Assembly: GCF_003634015.1 (NCBI RefSeq)
Contig: NZ_RBII01000002.1
Coordinates: 771,597-835,596, forward strand
Length of the DNA: 64,000 nucleotides
Direction of reading: 5' to 3'
Origin: Litorimonas taeanensis
GTDB taxonomy: Bacteria; Pseudomonadota; Alphaproteobacteria; Caulobacterales; Maricaulaceae
A program made the position numbers and the translations under genes. Below the pieces are notes generated by a model. That model was not told the DNA's origin, did no database searches, and saw only the letters and a list, made by a program, of their open reading frames with translations. Positions 18,400-27,513 of this stretch are shown one piece after another (within the stretch, counting starts at the first letter, position 1; every line of letters starts with the position of its first letter).

Positions 18400-19758
18400 T
18401 TATGACACATATATTTTGTGCTCGACGGGTTTGACGCTGCGATAGATAGCATAAGCGGCGACAATCGCGCTCCCCACTATCACCATAAGGAAAGGGGATT
18501 TGGGCGGCAGCCGTAAGAGCGCCAGACCGATAAGGCCAAATGTCGTTATATTCACAAAGAGATTCAGCAAGACTGCGCCTGCGCTCATTAAGCGAGCGCG
18601 AATTTTTGGATCAGCGCGTCTTTGGGCCATAGCTTGTAAGGGGACGACAAATAATCCGTTACAAACAGAAGACAGTAAGACCGCGCCTAAAAAGGCTGGA
18701 GTGTGTGGGTTGGCGAGGAAGTCTGCCGCCGTGCCAAGCCTGTCACCATTATGGGTTGGGCTCGGTAAAAGGTAGACGAGCCCAATAAAGATCATGACTC
18801 CCGTAATGCCTAGGGCAGAAAGGCGCACGGCCTCAGGGCCCCAAATTTTCATGTTCCCGACAAACATGACGATAAGCGAGCCAAGCAAAATGGAAAGCGT
18901 GGAAAGGACAAGAATGACAATCAATACGCTGAAGTCATAACCCATAACAGTAGCGACATAATCTGGGAAAGTCGTCACAAAGACTGTTGATAGACCATAG
19001 AACCAAGCAATTCCCAGCATAGGGCGGAGAACTGTGGGGGCTTTCAAGGCATGAGACAGCGCAGTAAACGTAGCCGAGATGGGTTCAAAGTTTATTTTAA
19101 GCTCTGGTGTTGGCGCGGGAGCAGGCGGGCAAAATTCAGAGGCAATCCATCCAATGAGCGCAAATATCAAGAGCATACCCGCCACCATTTTGGGCCCGCC
19201 TTCGGTTAAGACTAAATATGTGGCGACGACCTGTCCGACCAAAACCATGACAAAGACAAAACCATTTAATAGCGCGTTGCCTCTAATTAATTCTTTTGGG
19301 GTTAGCCATTGCGGCAGAACTGCATTTTTTGTGGGAGAGAAAAACCCTGATTGCGCGCCCATCAACCCCAAAGCAAGGGCTAGGATTCGGACATCGACGA
19401 GCCAAAAGCCCAGCGCCGCAATACACATGATAAGAATTTCAAACCGTTTCACCCAGCGCAGAACGATGCCTCTGTCAAATTTATCAGAGATTTGCCCTGC
19501 GATAGGGCAGATTAGCGTAAAGGGGCCCGTGAATATGAGGGTCGCCACGGGCACGCGTATCGCAGATGGCAGGTCAGAAAGAAAAGCAATTCCGCCAAAA
19601 GTAATAAGGGCAATAAGAGCGTTCTTGAGCGCACTATCATTAAAGGTACCGGATTGCAGCAGGATAAAGAGCGGCGCGAAACGGCGCTTTACGATAAACC
19701 CTAACCCGCCTTTATCTTCGATAGGCGGAGTATCTGCCTCATTTATACTATTGGTCAT
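18400..19758 (-). CDS. MFS transporter, LplT-like
   Basis: A 12-helix major facilitator of about 452 residues. Near the N-terminus the text FNDSALKNALIAL, the loop DKFDRGIVLRWVKRFEI and the fifth-helix motif GLMGAQSGFFSPTKNAVLPQWL resemble LplT and the MFS part of Aas-type proteins, which flip lysophospholipids for re-acylation. I place the start at the ATG at 19758 (AGGA upstream) rather than at the first open codon; this gives MTNSINEADTPP and overlaps the acyltransferase stop by 11 bases. Its pairing with a PlsC-type acyltransferase supports a lysophospholipid or lipid-remodelling role, by inference. Confidence 0.82.
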   Translation of the reverse strand: MTNSINEADTPPIEDKGGLGFIVKRRFAPLFILLQSGTFNDSALKNALIALITFGGIAFLSDLPSAIRVPVATLIFTGPFTLICPIAGQISDKFDRGIVLRWVKRFEILIMCIAALGFWLVDVRILALALGLMGAQSGFFSPTKNAVLPQWLTPKELIRGNALLNGFVFVMVLVGQVVATYLVLTEGGPKMVAGMLLIFALIGWIASEFCPPAPAPTPELKINFEPISATFTALSHALKAPTVLRPMLGIAWFYGLSTVFVTTFPDYVATVMGYDFSVLIVILVLSTLSILLGSLIVMFVGNMKIWGPEAVRLSALGITGVMIFIGLVYLLPSPTHNGDRLGTAADFLANPHTPAFLGAVLLSSVCNGLFVVPLQAMAQRRADPKIRARLMSAGAVLLNLFVNITTFGLIGLALLRLPPKSPFLMVIVGSAIVAAYAIYRSVKPVEHKIYVS

Positions 19759-20560
19759 GAGGGGATCCTGCTTCATTTTCCCGTTTCGCCCGTTTTTGGC
19801 GGGCCGTTTCGTTTTCACGTAATAGCCCAATATCTTGGGGATTGAGCGCGCCAAGATTGTCATGGTCAAGCAAGGCAATAGACTGTGTTTCTACTCGCTC
19901 TTGCAGTAATGCCATAAAGCTCTCTTTATCCATTCCAGGGGCGATGGGTTCCATGAATTCTATCGTGGCATGGCCTTGATGCTTTTTCCAGTCCATTTGA
20001 TTCCAGCGTTGACCCAGCGAATTTGCCACAGGGATAACGGGGCAGTTAAAGTCATTATAAAGATGCCAAACCCCTTTCCGATAGCGATGATGGGTGCCAA
20101 TTTCAGAGAGATGACCTTCGGGGAAGATCAAGATACGCCTCCCTTGATTTTTTATGATTTCAGCTTGGGCATCCATGTCCTGCCGCACATCAGAACCCCC
20201 ACAGCTGTCAATCACAACGGCATTCATTTTATTTAAAATCTGCTTCAAGAGCGGGATTTTCAATAATTGGTCGCCCGTCACAAAAGAGAGGTCTTTGACA
20301 TGAGAAAAAATTACATGGCCATCGCCATAGCTTTGATGTTTGGCGGCTAATATACAAAGGCCATCAGGGATATGCTCACGGCCTTTTACATTGACCTTAA
20401 TGCCGGCAATGAAGCGCATGCCCCAGCAGATGATTTTAGTGTAAATTTGCACAGCAATCATCGTCATTTTTCGTCCAGGAATGAGCGTAAAAACCGTGAT
20501 GAGGACGGCCCCAAGGGTCGTGACAGCATAGAAAAAGATATTAAAAAGAGTGGATCGCAT
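19748..20560 (-). CDS. 1-acyl-sn-glycerol-3-phosphate acyltransferase-type protein (PlsC family)
   Basis: A protein of 270 residues anchored by an N-terminal membrane segment (LFNIFFYAVTTLGAVLITVF). The acyltransferase motif H-x4-D is in AAKHQSYGDGHVIF, and IFPEGHLSEIG takes the place of the usual FPEGTRS; VIPVANSLG is the fourth block. It transfers an acyl group to a lysophospholipid or lysophosphatidate at the inner membrane. It overlaps the MFS gene and follows a TetR regulator by 2 bases, so all three form one transcription unit. Confidence 0.87.
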   Translation of the reverse strand: MRSTLFNIFFYAVTTLGAVLITVFTLIPGRKMTMIAVQIYTKIICWGMRFIAGIKVNVKGREHIPDGLCILAAKHQSYGDGHVIFSHVKDLSFVTGDQLLKIPLLKQILNKMNAVVIDSCGGSDVRQDMDAQAEIIKNQGRRILIFPEGHLSEIGTHHRYRKGVWHLYNDFNCPVIPVANSLGQRWNQMDWKKHQGHATIEFMEPIAPGMDKESFMALLQERVETQSIALLDHDNLGALNPQDIGLLRENETARQKRAKRENEAGSPHDQ

Positions 20561-20562
20561 CT

Positions 20563-21255
20563 TTATCCTTCCAACCCCAATATAGCTAAAACAGCCATAG
20601 AGAGCCGTCCTGCCTGCGGGAGAAGCGGGCCTTCTATAAGGCCCAAAATTTTTGACTGTGCGGTTTGTAAAACAACGCCAAGCGCCATAGCCGCCAAGAG
20701 GGCAGGGTCTTCACTGGCGATTTCGCCCTTATTCATAGCATCACTTAGCAGATCGCTGGCCGCGCCATGGGGGCTACGGTTTGGGCTCTCAGATAAGTTC
20801 GGAAAGCGGTGAAGATGCAAAATGTGATAGCGAAAGAGGGCCCAATCTGCGTCCGCTATGCGGCAATATTCTACGGTGATACGCCTGACTTTGTCGTCCA
20901 GAGATATATCCATTCCTGCAATATCCGTAATCATGTGGGTTAGGCGCCTATCTATGGCGAGCATCAAAGCGCGGGCGAGTGCATCTTTGCTTTTATAATG
21001 TTTGTAAAGCAACCCCTCTGAGACAGAGGCAGCTTGGGCGATGCGTTTGGTCGACACCCCTTCAATCGTTGCGATTGAAAATAATTGCAGTGCGGCGCGC
21101 TCAATGCGGCCCTTTCCCGTATCTGGGGCTGCAATAATGGCCGGCAAGTCGCCATCGGGGTCAGGTAAAGTTTCAGTCTTCAAGATGACGCCCTTTCTTT
21201 TGGGGGGGCTGGATAGGGCACTGAATGCCTTATTGGCGTTATAGTGATTAAACAC
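20563..21255 (-). CDS. TetR/AcrR-family transcriptional regulator
   Basis: The DNA-binding domain is near residues 50-95 (RIERAALQLFSIATIEGVSTKRIAQAASVSEGLLYKHYKSKDALARA), with a ligand-binding helical C-terminus. The first open start is a GTG at 21255, but it lies inside a palindromic operator-like sequence and lacks a ribosome site. A TTG at 21183 with AAAGGG upstream would give 206 residues, closer to the family norm. It heads the unit with the PlsC-type and MFS genes and probably represses it, perhaps in response to an acyl compound (inference). Confidence 0.85.
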   Translation of the reverse strand: MFNHYNANKAFSALSSPPKRKGVILKTETLPDPDGDLPAIIAAPDTGKGRIERAALQLFSIATIEGVSTKRIAQAASVSEGLLYKHYKSKDALARALMLAIDRRLTHMITDIAGMDISLDDKVRRITVEYCRIADADWALFRYHILHLHRFPNLSESPNRSPHGAASDLLSDAMNKGEIASEDPALLAAMALGVVLQTAQSKILGLIEGPLLPQAGRLSMAVLAILGLEG

Positions 21256-21327
21256 TTACTTAATGTCAAGTCGTCTTTGAGGGCTTCTGGTGCCTGAAAC
21301 AGTCAAATGTGAGTAATCACTTAATCA
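21243..21327. promoter_or_regulatory. Operator-like repeats between the TetR gene and the SDR gene
   Basis: AGTGATTA at 21243-21250, followed by AACACTTACTTAAT, and the reverse form TAATCACT at 21314-21321, followed by TAATCA. The shared TGATTA/TAATCA units and AAGTG cores in both orientations resemble two copies of a TetR-type site in the divergent promoter region. The first covers the upstream start codon of the regulator. Confidence 0.4.
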
Positions 21328-21508
21328 AAATATGAGGCTGCGCCATGTATTTGCGCTGTGTGTTACTGGCGAAAGCGACAAAGGGTATAAAACCACAACA
21401 GAAATGAAGTGACCCTATTTTGAATTTTCTCAAGACAAGCGCGCTCAGCAGGATTATGAGAACGGTGAAATTTAATTACGAGTTTTGACCGTTTAAAAGG
21501 ATTCCATT

Positions 21509-22294
21509 ATGAAACTTTCTTCTGATTTTTCAGCCATTGTAACGGGCGGGGCTTCAGGCCTAGGCGAGGCGACAGCTCGGGGTCTGGCGGAAAAAGGCGT
21601 TAAAGTCGGTATTTTCGACATGAATGAAGAGCGCGGAGAACAGGTCGCCAAAGAAATTGGCGGTGTTTTTACCAAAGTAAACGTCGCAGATAATGATAGC
21701 GTTGATGCGGGCTTTGACTTTGTGCGCGCCGTAAATGGCCAAGAGCGTATTTTGGTGAATTGCGCCGGCATTGGCGGCGGCATTAAAACCGTGGCACGAA
21801 AACGCGATACAGGCGAAATTATACCGCATGATCCCGCGGCCTATATCCGTATCATCAATATTAATCTTATTGGGTCGTTTTTATGCGCCTCGAAATCTGC
21901 GGCGGGCATGATGACGCTCGACCCAATTGATTCAGACGGCGAGCGCGGTATCGTCATCAATACAGCCTCGGTTGCGGCGCAAGACGGTCAAATCGGGCAA
22001 GTGGCTTATGCAAGCTCAAAAGGCGGCATTTTATCAATGGCGCTGCCAATGGCGCGTGACCTTGCCCGCGAAGGCATTCGAGTTAACACGATCCTGCCGG
22101 GGTTCTATGAAACACCCATTTATGAGCAGATGAAACCCGAAGTAAAAGAAAACCTACGTGCCCATGTGCAGTTCCCTGTCCGTTTCGGACAGCCCAAAGA
22201 ATACGCCCAAGTCGTCGAATTTATGTGCGAGCACGGTTACATCAATGCGGAATATATCCGTACAGATGCAGGCGCACGGATGCCGCCGCGCTAA
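21509..22294 (+). CDS. Short-chain dehydrogenase/reductase, 3-hydroxyacyl-CoA dehydrogenase type II-like
   Basis: A classical SDR of 261 residues: the NAD(P) loop TGGASGLGEATARGLAEKG, NCAGIGG, the catalytic serine in INTASVAAQDGQIGQ, the Y-x3-K pair in VAYASSKGG and the RVNTILPGF segment. An acidic residue after the second strand (FDMNEE) suggests NAD. The NTAS.AA.DGQIGQ.AY.ASKGG text is close to the HSD10/3-hydroxyacyl-CoA dehydrogenase type II group, but other alcohol substrates are possible. It is divergent from the TetR unit and might share its control. GGATT precedes the ATG. Confidence 0.88.
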   Translation: MKLSSDFSAIVTGGASGLGEATARGLAEKGVKVGIFDMNEERGEQVAKEIGGVFTKVNVADNDSVDAGFDFVRAVNGQERILVNCAGIGGGIKTVARKRDTGEIIPHDPAAYIRIININLIGSFLCASKSAAGMMTLDPIDSDGERGIVINTASVAAQDGQIGQVAYASSKGGILSMALPMARDLAREGIRVNTILPGFYETPIYEQMKPEVKENLRAHVQFPVRFGQPKEYAQVVEFMCEHGYINAEYIRTDAGARMPPR

Positions 22295-22328
22295 CTCAAT
22301 TTGTAATAACTCATGTAAATGAAACTTT

Positions 22329-22355
22329 CGCGGTGTTTCAAACAGAAACGCCGCG
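22329..22355. terminator. Hairpin between the convergent SDR and cobT genes
   Basis: CGCGGTGTTTC at 22329-22339 pairs with GAAACGCCGCG at 22345-22355 (one G-T pair) around a 5-base loop. It lies between the two stop codons and may act in both directions; the T-tract is weak. Confidence 0.6.
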
Positions 22356-22361
22356 ATAATC

Positions 22362-24164
22362 TTAACTATCAAACAGTTCAGCTAGCTTTTCTGTCATGGC
22401 GCCGCCAAGTTGTTCTACATCCATAATAGTGATGGCGCGTTTATACCATCGCGTTACATCATGGCCGATACCGATAGCGACGAGTTCGACCTCGCTTCGG
22501 TTTTCAATCATATCAATCATCATGCGTAGATGGTTCTCGAGAAGCCCTGTTTTATTCTGGCTTTGCGTCGCATCATCCACGGGCGCACCATCGGAAATCA
22601 CCATCAAAATTCGGCGTTGTTCGGGCCGCGCCATAAGTCGCTTATAAGCCCAATCCAGCGCTTCTCCGTCAATATTTTCCTTCAGCAAGCCTTCACGCAT
22701 CATGAGGCCAAGATTTCGCTTAGCGCGCCGCCAAGGCATGTCGGCGGCTTTATATACAATATGCCGTAGGTCGTTCAGTCGTCCCGGTTGTTGTGGTTTT
22801 CCATTCGCCAGCCAGTCTTGGAAGCTCTTGCCGCCTTTCCAAGCGCGAGTCGTAAAGCCTAAAATTTCGGCTTTAACGCCGCAGCGCTCGAGCGTCCGCG
22901 CCATAATATCAGCCGTCACCGCCGCCACCATAATCGGGCGACCTCTCATAGACCCGGAATTATCGATCAAAATGGTAACAACCGTATCGCGGAAATCTGT
23001 TTCTTTTTCCTCTTTAAACGTCAGCGCCGACATCGGGTCAATAATCACGCGGGTTAGACGGGCTGTATCCAGCATGCCTTCTTCAAGGTCGAAAGTCCAA
23101 GAGCGTTGCTGTTGGGCCAAGAGGCGGCGTTGAAGACGATTAGCGAGGCGAGAAATGGCGCCAGACAGTCCTTGCATATGGCCATCTAAATAACCACGAA
23201 GGCGCTCCAATTCTTCGGGCGGGCAGAGATCCTCAGCCTTTATCACCTCATCATGGCTGGTTGTATAGACTCCATAAGGCGGCGTCGCATTGGACATGTT
23301 GGGACGTTGCGGCGCGTTCTCAGGGTTTTGATCGGTATCGTCTTGTTCGCCTTCGATGTTTTCAGCATCGACCATGTCTTGGGGCTCAGCGGAATCATCA
23401 TCCATTGCATCGGCATCTGATACATCGGTCTGGCCGGGTTCGTCTTCTTGTGGGCTGTCGTCAGGTTGATCTTGGGGGTTATCTTGATCTTCGGAGCTTT
23501 CATCCTCTTGATCGTCATCTTCCTCAGGATTGGCGCGGTCATCATTTAGCTGAAAATCTGCAATAAGGTCGTTGACCGATTGGCCAAAGGCATCTTGGTC
23601 CGGCATAAGCTCGCGTAACTGCCGCATATATTTACCCGCGGTGTCTTCAATCTCGTTCCGCCAAGCCTGCATAATACCTTGGGTCGATTTCGGTAAGTCG
23701 CGCCCTGTTAAAACCTCTCGTGCATAAAGACCTACGGCCTCGGCAAAGCTCATGTCGTCTTTAGCGATATCTACCTTATCAAAGCCTTTGCGTTTAGAGC
23801 GCTCAGACAAGGCCGCCTGAAGGTTATCACCTAGTCCAGATAAATGCTGCATACCAAGCGCTTCGACGCGCGCTTGTTCCATAGCGTCAAAAACCATACG
23901 AGCAGGCCCCGTCGCAGGTTGGTTTTTCGTGTTCGTGTCTTTATTATGCAAGGCAAGGCGTAGCGCGATACCATCGGCTTCGCCTCGGGCTTTGGCAATG
24001 GCAAAGGGTTTGGGTTTTGGCGGCAAAGCTGGCAACATGACTTGGTCGCGAACAATGCCAGCCACATCTCCGCCATAGGAAACCTCTAGCTCAGGCTCAC
24101 CCGAAATCGCTTTCGTCGCAGAGGCGAGAGAGCGCTTGAATGTATCAATGGGCGTAGAGGTCAT
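22362..24164 (-). CDS. cobT: Aerobic cobaltochelatase subunit CobT
   Basis: A 600-residue protein with the CobT layout: an N-terminal helical part starting with [25 protein letters not shown], a very acidic Asp/Glu/Gln-rich linker around residues 205-300, and a C-terminal von Willebrand A domain with the metal site IDNSGSMRG near residue 395 and [12 protein letters not shown]. With CobS it forms the AAA+ partner of CobN, which inserts cobalt into hydrogenobyrinate diamide in aerobic B12 synthesis. The cobS stop is 6 bases upstream. CobN is not in this window. Note that alphaproteobacterial cobST pairs also occur apart from the other cob genes. Confidence 0.95.
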   Translation of the reverse strand: MTSTPIDTFKRSLASATKAISGEPELEVSYGGDVAGIVRDQVMLPALPPKPKPFAIAKARGEADGIALRLALHNKDTNTKNQPATGPARMVFDAMEQARVEALGMQHLSGLGDNLQAALSERSKRKGFDKVDIAKDDMSFAEAVGLYAREVLTGRDLPKSTQGIMQAWRNEIEDTAGKYMRQLRELMPDQDAFGQSVNDLIADFQLNDDRANPEEDDDQEDESSEDQDNPQDQPDDSPQEDEPGQTDVSDADAMDDDSAEPQDMVDAENIEGEQDDTDQNPENAPQRPNMSNATPPYGVYTTSHDEVIKAEDLCPPEELERLRGYLDGHMQGLSGAISRLANRLQRRLLAQQQRSWTFDLEEGMLDTARLTRVIIDPMSALTFKEEKETDFRDTVVTILIDNSGSMRGRPIMVAAVTADIMARTLERCGVKAEILGFTTRAWKGGKSFQDWLANGKPQQPGRLNDLRHIVYKAADMPWRRAKRNLGLMMREGLLKENIDGEALDWAYKRLMARPEQRRILMVISDGAPVDDATQSQNKTGLLENHLRMMIDMIENRSEVELVAIGIGHDVTRWYKRAITIMDVEQLGGAMTEKLAELFDS

Positions 24165-24170
24165 AGCCCA

Positions 24171-25163
24171 CTAAGCGACCATGACGGTCGCGGCGCTTTC
24201 TGGCAGATCCGTTCCAAAGGCACGTTGATAAAACTCACTGATAATCGGGCGTTCGAGTTCGTCACATTTGTTCAGGAACGTAAGGCGGAAAGCTTGGGCA
24301 ATGTCACCACCAAAAATGCGAGCATTTTCAGCCCAGTTCATCACCGTACGCGGCGACATAACAGTAGAAATATCGCCAGCAATAAAGCTGTTACGGGTCA
24401 TATCCGCAACACGTACCATAGAGGCGATAAGGTCTTTTCCTTCGGGCGTGTCATAGCTCGGCGATTTGGCCAGTACGATGGCTTCTTCTTCGTCATGGGC
24501 AAGATAGTTTAGCTGACACACAATAGACCACCGGTCCATTTGTCCTTGGTTAATCTGCTGGGTACCGTGATAAAGCCCTGACGTATCGCCAAGCCCAACT
24601 GTATTGGTGGTTGAGAAAATACGGAAAGCCGAATGGGGCGTAATTACGCGGTTTTGATCAAGCAATGTCAAGCGACCTTGGGCTTCGAGTACCCGCTGAA
24701 TCACAAACATTACATCAGGGCGGCCCGCATCATATTCGTCAAAGACGAGCGCAACGGGGTTTTGTAGCGCCCAGGGTAAAAGGCCTTCACGGAATTCTGT
24801 AATTTGTTTTCCATCTTTTAAAACAATAGCGTCTTTACCCACTAAATCGATACGTGAGACATGGCTGTCCAGATTGATACGCACCATGGGCCAATTCAAC
24901 CGCGCAGAGACTTGTTCAATATGTGTAGATTTCCCAGTGCCGTGATAACCCTGCACCATCACACGGCGATCATAAGCAAACCCCGCCAAAATGGCCTGAG
25001 TTGTGCGGTCATCAAACCGATAGGCTTCATCAATGGCTGGAACATATTCTGATTTCTTAGAGAAAGCGGGGACATCCATATCAAAGTCAACGCCAAAGAC
25101 TTCGCGTGCAGAGACTGTAATATCAGGTTGCATGAGAGGGAATTTTTCGTCTGTGTCAGTCAT
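24171..25163 (-). CDS. cobS: Aerobic cobaltochelatase subunit CobS
   Basis: An AAA+ ATPase of 330 residues. Walker A is [13 protein letters not shown] near residue 93, Walker B is [10 protein letters not shown], and [31 protein letters not shown] and the sensor-type [12 protein letters not shown] follow, all typical of CobS. It hydrolyses ATP to drive cobalt insertion together with CobT and CobN. It starts with [23 protein letters not shown] as in the family. A 15-bp inverted repeat lies upstream. Confidence 0.95.
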   Translation of the reverse strand: MTDTDEKFPLMQPDITVSAREVFGVDFDMDVPAFSKKSEYVPAIDEAYRFDDRTTQAILAGFAYDRRVMVQGYHGTGKSTHIEQVSARLNWPMVRINLDSHVSRIDLVGKDAIVLKDGKQITEFREGLLPWALQNPVALVFDEYDAGRPDVMFVIQRVLEAQGRLTLLDQNRVITPHSAFRIFSTTNTVGLGDTSGLYHGTQQINQGQMDRWSIVCQLNYLAHDEEEAIVLAKSPSYDTPEGKDLIASMVRVADMTRNSFIAGDISTVMSPRTVMNWAENARIFGGDIAQAFRLTFLNKCDELERPIISEFYQRAFGTDLPESAATVMVA

Positions 25164-25245
25164 GTTGCATCTCTAAAATAGTTTGGTCTCAATCAGGATG
25201 AATACACGCCCTGTTTGAGAACCATGTGGCCTCAGCCCATTTCGC

Positions 25246-25285
25246 GTCATATTCCGCGAACCTCTAAAACTTCGCGGGATATGAC
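25246..25285. other. Long perfect-loop hairpin upstream of cobS
   Basis: GTCATATTCCGCGAA at 25246-25260 pairs with TTCGCGGGATATGAC at 25271-25285 (14 Watson-Crick pairs, one G-T) around a 10-base loop. It lies between the stop of the J-domain gene and the cobS start, with no T-tract on either strand. It could be a terminator-like processing site, an RNA control element or a protein site. It shows none of the cobalamin riboswitch landmarks. Confidence 0.55.
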
Positions 25286-25325
25286 AAGTGAAAATGTGGC
25301 GATAAGGATATTCAGTTTTGAGTCT

Positions 25326-25943
25326 TTATCCTAAATCAGTCGTCTTCAGAACTTTCATAGCCGTCACGACGCGTTGGAAGCTCTCTTCCGTGTTGCGTTG
25401 TCCCTGATTGGCATCGGGATGGAGTTGTTTGACAAGCTGAGTATAGCGTTTGCGGACGTCCTCTTTAGTAGCAGAATCATCCAAGCCTAGATCATTCAAA
25501 GCTTTCATTTGAAGTTTAGAGAGACGGCGACGCGGCGTATCTGTTTGATCAGGAATGCCGCCTTCACCAAAGATAGAATAACCTTCTGAAGTGGCAGAGG
25601 TTGACCCAGCTTTGCGCTTCTTTTGCGCCTTGGCGCGTTCGCCTGTATTTTTGCGAACATCCCAAGTCGGCCGATGGCCATGACGGGCGCCGACTTGCCA
25701 TTCTTTGATGTCGTCATCCGTCATATTAGAGAAGAAATTCCAGTTCTTGTTATATTCGCGAGCATGGGTTGTGCAGAAATTAAAATAATCTCGTAGGCGG
25801 TCAGGGCTTTTTGGGGCTTTGCAGCCACCTTTAGAGGTACAGCCTGCCCAATCGCACTCTAATTGGCTTGGCGGTTTCTTCTTTTTCGTGCGGGCAACAC
25901 GTATATCTATACCTTTGGGTTTGTATTCGTAATTATCGGGCAT
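25326..25943 (-). CDS. J-domain (DnaJ-like) protein
   Basis: A protein of 205 residues. The C-terminal 60 form a J domain (ALNDLGLDDSATKEDVRKRYTQLVKQLHPDAN) with the HPD signature that stimulates DnaK ATPase. The N-terminal part has CDWAGC and Cys-rich text (ECDWAGCTSKGGCKAPKSPDRLRDYFNFCTTHAREYNKNWNFF in part), possibly metal-binding, followed by a basic linker. This layout is the alphaproteobacterial J protein regularly found beside bolA and cobS. Its client is unknown. It is divergent from bolA with a 40-base gap. Confidence 0.88.
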   Translation of the reverse strand: MPDNYEYKPKGIDIRVARTKKKKPPSQLECDWAGCTSKGGCKAPKSPDRLRDYFNFCTTHAREYNKNWNFFSNMTDDDIKEWQVGARHGHRPTWDVRKNTGERAKAQKKRKAGSTSATSEGYSIFGEGGIPDQTDTPRRRLSKLQMKALNDLGLDDSATKEDVRKRYTQLVKQLHPDANQGQRNTEESFQRVVTAMKVLKTTDLG

Positions 25944-25983
25944 ATATCTCTAACAGGACAGAACAATTTAAGGACTGCGCAAA

Positions 25984-26262
25984 ATGGGCATTATCGCCGC
26001 GGCAATCAAGGAAAAACTGGAACAAAGTTTCAATCCATCGCAGTTAGTGGTGGTGGATGAGTCACATCAACATGCGGGGCATGCAGGGGCAGCAGCGCAT
26101 CAAGCGGCTGGAGGCTCTGCCGAGAGCCATTTTACGGTGAAAATTACCTCTGAAAAATTTCAAGGCATGAACCGACTGGCGCGTCACCGCGCGGTTATTG
26201 AGGCACTCGGCGAGACAGTCGACAAAATTCATGCTATTAGTTTCGACATCGAAGCAGAATAA
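25984..26262 (+). CDS. bolA: BolA-family protein
   Basis: A protein of 92 residues with the BolA fold text: FNPSQLVVVDESHQHAGHAG, the family motif SHFTVKITSEKFQGMNRLARHRAVIEAL and KIHAISFDIEAE. BolA proteins pair with monothiol glutaredoxins in iron-sulfur cluster handling and may regulate transcription. The histidines of the HQHAGH segment are the usual cluster-ligand region. It is divergent from the J-domain gene; a hairpin follows the stop. Confidence 0.93.
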   Translation: MGIIAAAIKEKLEQSFNPSQLVVVDESHQHAGHAGAAAHQAAGGSAESHFTVKITSEKFQGMNRLARHRAVIEALGETVDKIHAISFDIEAE

Positions 26263-26263
26263 C

Positions 26264-26285
26264 GACTTCACAAAGACGTGAAGTC
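26264..26285 (+). terminator. Hairpin just after bolA
   Basis: GACTTCAC 26264-26271 pairs perfectly with GTGAAGTC 26278-26285, one base after the bolA stop. The T-tract is poor (ATTATG), so termination strength is uncertain. Confidence 0.5.
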
Positions 26286-26357
26286 ATTATGCAACGCTTT
26301 AGCTGTATTGGGCATTAGTCCCCATAGATGTCGCTAATCAAATCAGAAAGGTTTTCT

Positions 26358-27503
26358 ATGTTCACTCGTATTTTGGCTCTATCGGCCACGCTGGGTTTAT
26401 TATCTTCTACAGCTATGGCGAAAATCGGAGATGTGGAAACCGTCACCGGGAGTGATGGCGTCGTCTTGAACGCGAGACATGTAGAGACATTTGATAAAGC
26501 TTGGTCCATGGCATTCTTGCCTGATGGCCGCGCCTTAGTGGCAGAGAAAGAAGGCGCAATTTGGCTTTTAAATACACGCGGTAAGAAGCTTGGTAAAATT
26601 ACAGGTGGGCCGCGTGTTTCAGAACGCGGTCAAGGCGGATTTGGAGACATCTACATCCCGTCAGATTTTAGCAAGACTGGCGAAGTTTATTTCTCTTATG
26701 TAGAGCGCGACGCCGCAAATGATGCCTTGTCTGGTGCGGTTGTTGAAAGCGCAAAACTGCAATTAACGGCGACAGGTGGCAAGCTGACTAATCGTCAGTC
26801 TGTTTGGGTGCAGTCACCCAAGGTCGAAGGAAATGGGCATTATGGACACCGTATTGGTGTATCCCCTGACAATTATTTATTTATCACATCTGGTGAGCGT
26901 CAAAAATTTACGCCCTCGCAAAATATGGATATGAACTTGGGAAAGGTCGTTCGCCTGAATAGAGATGGGACTGTGCCAGAAGACAATCCGTTTTATGCTA
27001 GCGGCGGCGTTACGGCTCAAATTTGGACACTTGGCCATCGTAACCCACTTGGTCTTGATTTTGATGCGGATGGGCAATTATGGGTGCATGAGATGGGCCC
27101 GCGTCACGGCGATGAGTTAAACAAAATTATTCGATCAAAAAATTATGGTTATCCCGTCGTCTCTAATGGTGATCATTACAGCGGCGTTGAAATACCAGAT
27201 CACGACACGATGCCAATATATGAAGCGCCTGCCGTTTATTGGGTGCCAGCCATTAGTCCTGCTGGGTTTTCAATATACAAAGCTAGCTTGTTTAAAGATT
27301 GGATCGGCGATGGCTTTATTGGCGGGTTAGGTTCCGAAGCTCTTATCCGCGTTGATATGGACGCGAAAAGCGGCCCAAAAGAAGCCGCACGCTATGAATG
27401 GGGCAAGCGTATTCGCGAAGTCGAAACGGGGCCTGACGGCGCTATCTATGTTCTAGAGGACATGGAAGATGGCCGTTTGTTGAAGTTAACGCCGAAAGGT
27501 TAA
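26358..27503 (+). CDS. Periplasmic PQQ-dependent sugar (glucose/sorbosone-type) dehydrogenase
   Basis: A beta-propeller protein of about 381 residues. The ATG at 26358 is chosen: AAAGG lies upstream and it gives a signal peptide MFTRILALSATLGLLSSTAMA. The ATG ten codons earlier is less likely. Family text includes WSMAFLPDGRALVAEKEGAIWLL, GGFGDIYIPSDFSKTGEVYFSY, HRIGVSPDNYLFITSGER, GHRNPLGLDFDADGQLWVHEMGPRHGDELN and NYGYPVVSNG. Soluble enzymes of this group oxidise aldoses in the periplasm with PQQ. The cofactor is inferred from the family; no pqq genes are present here. Confidence 0.88.
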   Translation: MFTRILALSATLGLLSSTAMAKIGDVETVTGSDGVVLNARHVETFDKAWSMAFLPDGRALVAEKEGAIWLLNTRGKKLGKITGGPRVSERGQGGFGDIYIPSDFSKTGEVYFSYVERDAANDALSGAVVESAKLQLTATGGKLTNRQSVWVQSPKVEGNGHYGHRIGVSPDNYLFITSGERQKFTPSQNMDMNLGKVVRLNRDGTVPEDNPFYASGGVTAQIWTLGHRNPLGLDFDADGQLWVHEMGPRHGDELNKIIRSKNYGYPVVSNGDHYSGVEIPDHDTMPIYEAPAVYWVPAISPAGFSIYKASLFKDWIGDGFIGGLGSEALIRVDMDAKSGPKEAARYEWGKRIREVETGPDGAIYVLEDMEDGRLLKLTPKG

Positions 27504-27513
27504 ACGGTTTAAT

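Noticed and set aside
19079-19822. 247-codon frame opposite the MFS gene
   Set aside because: Antisense shadow of a hydrophobic protein; Pro/Ser/Lys-rich and without motifs.
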